A stretch of 64,000 nt of DNA, taken from positions 88,638-152,637 of the forward strand of contig QKWP01000684.1 of assembly GCA_003550325.1 (NCBI GenBank). Reading direction: 5' to 3'. Position numbers and translations under genes: made by a program. The notes below the pieces were generated by a model. That model was not told the DNA's origin and did no database searches. It saw nothing but the letters and a program-made list of their open reading frames with translations. This DNA comes from Gigaspora rosea (taxonomy: Eukaryota; Glomeromycota; Glomeromycetes; Diversisporales; Gigasporaceae). Below, one piece after another: positions 55,881 through 64,000 of the stretch; position 1 is the first letter of the stretch, and each line of letters starts with the position of its first letter.

Positions 55881-58800
55881 ATATATATATATATCGATAT
55901 GTATTTTGGTTTGATTGATTGATTGATTGAAAATCAAAATATCAATATCAGTTTTAGTCAGGGATGATTTACATATTTTAATAAAGTTTTCTGGTAACCG
56001 GTAAATACGTATGTATCTGGCATCTGGTATATACCCGATAGTTGATACGTACGTACTTACTTACTTTATGTATTGTACTTATGTTTACTAATCATGTATT
56101 CTGGAAAAATCGAGCAAATAAAATGAATATTACTTTGCCACATTTATATATAATCTATAAATTGATCATTAAATATATACAGACTCATAAAAGACTCTAA
56201 TTGTTAAAAATCATCGGCTTACTTTACACTGCATAATCATAAGGGATAATCATCATCGTAGAATTTACACAAGCGTAGATATCCTGTATGTTATATATAA
56301 ACATATATACTGGTATATATAAACATATATACTGGTATATATAAACATATATATAACATACATATATATAACATATGTATATAACACATGTATATAACAT
56401 ATGTATATAACATATGTATATATATATAACTACTGATAACTACGTACGTATGTACAGTACGTACTGTACGTACGTGTAGCGGTAGTAGTAATTTACTATT
56501 TCAGTATTTACTACGATTTACTACTAATTACTACTACTAATTACTACTACTAATTATTACTACTAATTACTACTACTATTTACTATCGATAGTTATTATT
56601 AATAATCATTTAATAAAGATCAGATAATCATAATCATTGAGGCGCATCTTTTGTGTAAAAGTAATATTAGTACTAGTTAACAAAATATAAAACCAGTTAA
56701 AGAAATCAAAGAAAAATAAATTCGAATTAAATCTGGCGTTTAAAGAATTTCAAAGATCTACCATACTTGAGAATTTTTTTACCAATAAAAAAGTATCTAT
56801 TTATTATTTAATAGAGTTATTCAAATAAGGTAGTAATAAAAAATTGACTTGGAAAAGGGTTGTCATTCAAATGGCGTAAAAAAAAAAAAAAAATTTTTGA
56901 AAGGGAAAATCGGAAAACATTTAAGCCACGATAGGTGCGTACAAAAAGTAAGAGTCAAAAAAATAACGAAAAATTAACCTTGTAAAAAAAAAAAAAGGTT
57001 ATAAATAGAAATTTAATATTTTAATGAATGCAAATGAATGCAAGTAATGCAGAATAATAAATGTACGAGATCCGGATGTCGGAAATATCGGAAATATGTA
57101 GAGGATAAACCAGGTACGATAAAAAGGTATATAATAAGTATAATAAGTTATAATAAGTTATAATAAGCTATAATAAGTTATAATAGGGTATAATAGGATA
57201 CAATACAGCAATAGGGTGTTGGTATTAATAAAGTAATAAGGTATAAATAGTCTATTTAAAGTATAATAGGTATTTTAGAGGTATAATGCCGATTAATGTC
57301 ATGAGTTCGTGTAACTTCTAACAGCTAAAATTTACACGTAGTACGCATTTAAAATTAAACGCATGTGAAAATATAATTGGGCAAATTTTCACGTATCAAT
57401 CATAACTCATGTGATATATATACTTATACGTATAATTTTCTTTTTTTGAAATTTGTTTCGAACGGGCACGCAGCATTTGAATGGTGATACATGCGATAAG
57501 GATGTTACTTTTGATTAATTGATCCGTTACATGCTTAATACATACAGCAAATACATTATAGTTATAGAAAAACGTTAGAATGAAAGTTATCTGTTATAGT
57601 AAACGTTACAATAAGCATTATTAACATTATTAACATTATTATGCAGTATAAATAAGATACATGAATAAAAAAAGAAAAAAGTAAAAAATATACTTATGAA
57701 ATCTAAAGAAATATACCGTAGTAATTATTATTATTATAATAATATTATTATTACATCTAATAAAACTACTGTATATACTGTATTATTATTTAAATGAATT
57801 CAGACCCCGGTAAAGTATAACTCAGGTGAGGTTGAAAAAGTCCGATACTGTAATAAATTCTCATTAATGTGACCTTAAACATCAAATGAAAAAAAAAAAC
57901 TAACTACGCCCGGAAAAAAATTTTTTATTAAAAGCCAGGCTTCTATGTATAGAGATTTGTATGTCTTTTGTAGTGATTTACTGATAATATTTGGTATTAA
58001 ACAATTATTAACAGTTTATTAACAGTTTTTATTGATAGTTTTTATTGATAGTTTTTATTGATAGTTTTTATTGATAGGTTTTATTGATAATTTACTGACA
58101 CAGTATTATAATTAATGGTATTGTACAAAAACAACCCTATCAATATACTTTCAACATAATTTCAACATAATTTCAACATAATTCCGTCAGCATAATTTAA
58201 TTCGTTAACTATCAACTATAAATAGTTGGGAAAGTACACAAGTCACGTTTTTTTACGGAAAAATACAATGATTAACAAAGAAGATCGTTACAAACATTAC
58301 TGCGTTTTTCAAATATACATCACATGATTGGCTAAAAATTATTTCTAACCAATCACAGTATCACAGATATCACAGATTCGCATTTTTTTTTTTTTAGACT
58401 GATCACAGTAACTTGATACAACATTTACATTCATTTTTAAAATATTACAACATTTACATTACACATTATTACAACATTAACATTACAATAGTATTAGCTA
58501 ATTTTTTTTAGAAAATAATGATTCGTTTCTTTATTTAGATGCAAGAATAAACCCTGAAAGTTGATAATTAATAATCTTTATTACTTTACAAAAATGAACA
58601 ATGATGTGCTAAACGTTTAGATTTATTAGAAAAATGAATGAATGTATGAATTTTATAAATGAGATTCTTTTTGTTCGGTATTTTGCGCAAGTCACAGCCG
58701 ACCAAGAACGATGATCATCACTAAAAATAGAAACCTCTATTGCAGTATTGCGTTATGACTTTTTAAAAAAATTATTCCTGATTTCATTTTATCTTGGCAA

Positions 58801-60961
58801 ATAATTTTTAAAATACCCTACGTGGGTAACTTATTTAAAAGGTATAAATCGAAAAATAAAAAAAGTTAATCATTATCAAAATTATTATAAAATTATGATT
58901 AAATTATTATTAAAAATTATTATTATTAAAAATTATTATTATTAAATTATATTATAAAAAAAATGAAATGATTATAAAACGTTTTCAAAATCATTTTCAC
59001 TGACCTGACCCGATTCTTTTAAAAATGACAAGAACCTAGGAATTTTAAAACAAACAATAAATTTTAATTTATTAATAATAATAAAATTTAATAATAATAT
59101 GTAATAAAATTATATACAGTAGATACAGTAGATACAGTAATAATAATGTGTAAATGATGCAATGAATGAAATGCAGTCTCAAGTCCCAGTCCTAGACCCA
59201 GTCCCTGTAAGATCGATATTATAATGCCACGCATTTATCATATGTGATATTAATCGAAAATAATCGGTTCGGGTTAAATGTGAATTATTTTACTTCTTCA
59301 TTTGGAATATAATATTTCCGTAACAATAAGTAATTTTTATGAGTCATTTTTTTTCGAAAGAAAATTCTCCGTGATCAGGAGATTAAAAAAAAAAAAAAGC
59401 GCAAAAAAAAAAAAAAAAAAAGTGGCATCTGGTTTTAGACATTTATATGACCTTGAATAGTAAACTAAAACGGAACATTCCATATAAACAAAGGAAACAA
59501 ACAGGAATTATTTTTGTTCCGAGAAACAAACATCCATATACTTTTAATGTAGTGTATCACTTTTTGGTATCAGCATTTTTACTTTAAAAGGTTAAATCCG
59601 TTCATTATGATTTTGATTTACCGGTGGCGTAGTCCGTAGTAAAAAAAGTATGATAAGAATGGTATGATGGTTGAACGTGAATTGTTATTATTACCATTTA
59701 TTACCATTATGGTGGGTCTATTATTTCTCAAAAAAAAATATATGAATAAAACAAAATAACTAATGCTGTAATAACCTGATAATAAACTGACAATAAACTG
59801 ATAATAAACTTATAATAAACTGATACATAATAAACTTATAATAAACTGATAATAAACTGATGATAATAAACAGGAAATATTATAAAAAAAAATTTTTTTT
59901 TTGTGGTGAGATATATACATATAATGTATATACGTACTACATCTATATCGTATTTTATTTTATCGTATGATATAAACCCATAAAAACAATAAAAAAAGTC
60001 ATGATAAACATATTACATATAAAACTTACGATAAATGAAAAATGTGACCTGTATCGTATGTTGAAAAAAAAATCAAATTTTCGGAAATCATGTAGGATTT
60101 AAATTATATACATACCATGATACGTTATGTACATCGTACGTTCGAAGTGTTAAGGTACCATTATTTTTTCAATATTCAACACTTAACACTCAATATTACT
60201 CAATATTCAAAATAATATTATTATAATAATAATATCCAATCATATTCAATAAGATTAATATTAACATAATTAATCTTATTAAATGAGTCATTTGACGGAG
60301 TTTTTTTTTTTTATATACCGGTATATATTCTATATATTCATATATTCATATATTCATATAAATCATTTGGGATGTACAGTTTTTTTTTTTTTTTTTATAT
60401 ATAAATATTATTAAAATTTTTTTACAGTAAATTTATATATATACTTTTATTTTATAAATTTAAAAAAAAAAAAATTTTTTTTATACTGTAATATTAGTAA
60501 AAAAAAAAATTTTTTTTTATAAATGACTTGGCTTATTAATAGTTTAAACAATTACTGTATATTTATTTATTTTATTTATTTTATTTATTTTAAATGTTTT
60601 AAAAAAAGTATATATACTCCCATTACGATCTCTTTATCAAACTACCCACATTTCCATTTTTTTTTTCTTTTAACGAAGTTTTTTCTTTGAAAAAAAAATT
60701 TTAAATTTTTTAATCGTTTTTCAAAGAGTAAATAACTACGAAAATATAGTTAGTTACTCTTTTTAACGAAAATATTCTACGTTTTTTTTTTTCGTAACAA
60801 TCATCGAGTCGCCGACAACGATAAAGAAAAATACCTGATTCTTGATTTTTTTTTTTTTTATATCAATCAGTTATCAACTCTTTGAAAAAAAAAAAAAAAA
60901 AAAAATTCAAAAAAAAATTCAAAAAAAAATATTTAAAATCCTGGAACATAAAAAACTTAGT

Positions 60962-61498
60962 ATGCCAGCCATCACCTGCACTTCTTCCGTCCACTTGACT
61001 GGTTCACCAGTAGCTTCTCCAACGACTCCAACCGCTAGTAACTCTTCTGAATCCTCAGTATCGGCTGTTACTGCAGGGATGGCAACTTTATCAATAAAAC
61101 CTTTGGTAAAAACGTTGATCGTGGACGACAATAATATAACAGCTAAAATGCTTTCAAAAATTCTCTCAAAAGAATTTGGTCATCGTACTACTTGTACTGG
61201 TAGTGGCAAAGAAGCTCTTAATAAATTATCTATTGAAACTTTTGATATAATATTTATGGATATAGATATGCCTGAACTTTCTGGCATAGAAACAACTATA
61301 GCTATACATGCCACTGGTTCAAATGTATTAGAAAAAAATCGTCAAATACCAATAATAGCTTATACAACAAATCCTTGTGAAGATCGATATTTTGAAGCTG
61401 GTATGAATGGTTGGGTTGGAAAACCTGCAAATCAATCAACTGTCAGAAAAGAATTAGAAAGAGTTTATACTTCTAGACAAAGGTCTTCAAGCTATTAA
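60962..61498 (+). CDS. Stand-alone response-regulator receiver protein
   Basis: 178 residues, no intron. The start at 60,962 is chosen because upstream in-frame sequence is only poly-Phe/poly-Lys from homopolymers. Residues 1-46 are Ser/Thr/Pro-rich and probably disordered. Residues 49-170 form a receiver domain: acidic pair D55-D56 (L-I-V-D-D-N-N), phospho-acceptor D100 in F-M-D-I-D-M-P-E-L-S-G, T135 (I-I-A-Y-T-T-N) and K154 (W-V-G-K-P). All catalytic positions are present. The protein has no output or kinase domain, so it resembles fungal single-domain regulators that receive phosphate from a histidine kinase relay; its partner is not in the window. Long T and A tracts lie just upstream (60,781-60,925). 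Confidence 0.9.
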   Translation: MPAITCTSSVHLTGSPVASPTTPTASNSSESSVSAVTAGMATLSIKPLVKTLIVDDNNITAKMLSKILSKEFGHRTTCTGSGKEALNKLSIETFDIIFMDIDMPELSGIETTIAIHATGSNVLEKNRQIPIIAYTTNPCEDRYFEAGMNGWVGKPANQSTVRKELERVYTSRQRSSSY

Positions 61499-64000
61499 GT
61501 CTCTCTTATTAACTGTTAACTCTTAACTGTTAGTCATTTGATCATGACTAAATTAGTTAGATAGATGCTTAATATTATTTTTTATTAATAATATTAGCTT
61601 TGTCTTTATATATATATATATATATATACATAGATTTTTTTTTATGTATATTTTTCTTTTCTTTTTCTTTTCTTTTTTACCAAATCGGACAATTATTTCT
61701 TATCCCTGCATATTTTTGCTTTTCGTATATTTCTTTTTTTGTAAATACAATAGACTTTTTCTCTTTTTTTTTTTTGTTATTAGTGATATAGTTACTCGGA
61801 CAAGAGAATTTTTTTCGAAATTCTAAAAACATTACACTTTTTTTTTCATTTACACGATTAATTTTTTTCAAAAACATAATAACACAATTACCGTTTTTTT
61901 TTTTACAATCGAATTTTTTACACGCGACATATTAACACAGAATTTTTTGATACAACGCGATTATCAAAACAAAAATTCGAAAGAATACTTTACGCAATAT
62001 ATAAATTATGTAAATATATGAATCATAATTTTTTTTTTTTTATATATGTATATGTAATTAGTAATTTTTTTCCAAAACCTTAAGTATATGAATGAACCTA
62101 TTATTACTTTCCGTACCTATTTTTTACTACCATCTCATTTTAAAATATGACGACAAATTTTTTTTTAAAAAAACAAATAGAAATTATTATATTCGAAATT
62201 TTTTTTTTTTTTAATAATTCTTAGATTATTTGAATACTTTTGGTTCCACATATCCTTGAGGCTTTTTTTGTAGTAGTGGTAGCAAACACAAAAAAAAACA
62301 ATAACACAAAATTTGAACAAAAAAATTTAATAAAAATATTAAAAAAAAAACAAAAAAAAATATTTTCACTCATATACATAATATTGTCTCACTTATACAT
62401 ACTGAGTTTTAACGTGTTATATTATTAAATATTTGTATATACTTTGTGTTGTTAAATTAAAATTGATGTTCTTTCAATGTTTAAAGGGTAAAAAGCAAAA
62501 AAAGGTAAAGGTAAAGGGTAAGTCTTATTAGTACCAGTGTCATTAACAGTTAACACCCACAGTGTCATTAACAGTTAACACCCACAGTGTCATTAACAGT
62601 TAACACCCACAGTGTCATTAACAGTTAACACTAACACCCACAGTGTCATTAACAGTTAACACCCATCAGTGTCATTAACAGTAAATAGTTAATCTGACGC
62701 AGATATCAACATTACGTTTTGTTATCAACAATAGGTTATATTATCAATATGAAAAAAGTACGTATGTTATGTACGTATGATGTTATGTAAGTACGTATCT
62801 GGTACGTGAACCTTTACTCTTTACTCTTTACTTTACTACATGTTACTACATGTTACTACATGTAGATTATCTATAGAGCCCCGACATTTTTGAAACGCGT
62901 TATATTATCAGTGTTAATCAATAATAAATTATAAAAAAAGATAAGAAAAATAACAGATAATAAAGTAATCAACATTTAGAATTTCCTAAAAATATAAAAA
63001 AAATATAAATTTATACTTTTATACCAGTTATATTGATATTACTCGTGATAAACATTGAATCTCATCTAAATACGATTAAATTTAATGAACAACAGTTTAC
63101 AGTTTAGTGAATTGAATGAAAATGATTGACTGACTGAAAATATTTTTTAATTACTAATTATTTTTATATATACTTACTAATTAATTATATATAGAATTAT
63201 ATAGAAAAATATTATATAGAAATATATAGAAATATATAGAAATATATAGACTTATATAGCATTATATAGTATTACATGGTATTACACAGTATGTGTGATT
63301 CTACGTTCTACGTTCCCACACACTTATTATTTACGTACCGGTACCCGTACATAAGTACATCCTGAGCTGCGAGTAAATGAGTTTAAATGGTGGTGTAAAT
63401 GGTGTTGAATAGTTATAAAATGTTTCAAAACGATTTATAATTAAATCATCATATATAGTATCAAATTTCATAGATATCAATGCATATACAGTAACCATAA
63501 TGTTAATGAATGTTTTCTATTTTTAATTTCTTATAGAAAACGACGTTGTGATACTATTAAATTTGATAAAATGGATAAAATGGATAAAAATTGATAAAAT
63601 GGATAAAATTGATAAAAATTGAGGGGGGGTTTAAAAAGTACGTACGTAGATTTAGTCTTATCATTATTAATTTTAGCGTTAACGTTAATTCAACTGTCGT
63701 GATACCTTTTACACCTATTTAAACTATATATTTTTTTACTATTTTTGATTATTATTTTTCCTATATATTATTTCGACTAATTTACTTAACGTTTGAATGA
63801 CAAAGAAAAAAAAAAAAAAGATCTGATTATTATGTAGATGTAGTGTATACAATTGTTACACTGTTGAAAATTTCTATTAAAGGAACCATGTATTTATAGA
63901 AAAAAATTAGTGGCTCATAAGACTTTCAATTTGTTTAGGATTACAAACTGTGGCCATGCCTGTGAATTTTTGTAAAGAAAAATGTTTATTTTAACCAATT
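61499..64000. other. Downstream microsatellite-rich region
   Basis: Contains T-rich and TA tracts after the receiver gene, a minisatellite (62,534-62,692), ATATAGAAAT repeats (63,190-63,270) and GATAAAATG repeats (63,560-63,620). Small frames between 61,600 and 62,430 are homopolymer artefacts. No gene. Confidence 0.55.
62534..62692. repeat. Minisatellite, ~25-bp unit x6
   Basis: CAGTGTCATTAACAGTTAAC followed by ACCCA repeats six times with one 6-bp expansion and a degenerate last copy. Each unit contains the palindromic GTTAAC. Confidence 0.85.

Larger units (their letters stand above)
50401..60841. other. 10 kb microsatellite-rich intergenic region
   Basis: No gene or transposon end supported. 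Tandem arrays: ACGT (53,091-53,113), TTTACATAA (53,278-53,345), AATCAATAGA (53,560-53,660), CCCTGATAT (54,781-54,860), AT (55,738-55,880), ATATACTGGT (56,290-56,345), ACTACTAATT (56,515-56,590), TTATAATAAG (57,130-57,185), TTTTTATTGATAG (58,020-58,085) and AAACTGATAAT (59,775-59,870). Small frames here are low-complexity artefacts. Confidence 0.6.

Noticed and set aside
55649-55918. 89-residue Ile/Tyr-rich frame
   Set aside because: Translation of an AT microsatellite.
62534-62692. Possible CRISPR array
   Set aside because: Units are directly adjacent without unique spacers; it is a minisatellite in a eukaryotic context.

Overview
The window looks like nuclear DNA of a very AT-rich, transposon-packed fungus. 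An arbuscular mycorrhizal (Glomeromycotina, Rhizophagus-like) genome is the best guess. The reasons are short GT-AG introns of about 70 nt, an F-box/WD40 gene, a stand-alone two-component receiver protein, LINEs with an RRM-like ORF1, and a very dense load of hAT, PIF/Harbinger-like and Tc1/mariner-like miniature elements. This assignment is inference; no rRNA, tRNA, CRISPR array or LTR element was recognised.

Layout. 1-2990: 5' half of a LINE (LINE-A, minus strand) running off the left edge. 3.3-7.2 kb: a mosaic of miniature elements, several nested. 9.27-27.8 kb: one degenerate minus-strand LINE (LINE-B) cut into pieces by at least eight later insertions. These include a ~10 kb inverted-repeat element (13,360-23,324) that itself hosts a 7.6 kb hAT transposon (15,100-22,682) whose transposase is split by two Harbinger-like MITEs. 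Part of LINE-B (25,311-27,135) has been flipped between two inverted 333-bp hAT MITEs, and the swapped target-site duplications record the inversion.

28-40 kb: a host-gene cluster. It holds a five-exon F-box/WD40 gene (28,159-29,753) with a MITE just upstream of its TATA-like box, and a gene with a HEPN-like R-x4-H motif plus a tail of repeated KEN motifs (32,587-33,890). It also holds a coiled-coil/PD-(D/E)XK nuclease pseudogene (35,019-36,334) whose intron is a transposable element removed exactly by splicing, several small minus-strand exon fragments, and another coiled-coil pseudogene (39,011-39,591).

40.9-44.3 kb: a third LINE (LINE-C, plus strand), lacking most of its reverse transcriptase. 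44.9-48.3 kb: fold-back repeats, an 821-base gap, the right end of a second 7.6 kb-type hAT, and further MITEs. From about 50 kb to the right edge the texture changes: recognisable transposons vanish and the DNA is microsatellites and homopolymers around one clean intronless gene, a 178-residue response-regulator receiver protein (60,962-61,498).

The genes do not form a pathway. The coherent story is layered transposition: LINEs first, then large cut-and-paste elements, then MITEs, with consequences for host genes (promoter insertion, intron gain) and for structure (a local inversion).
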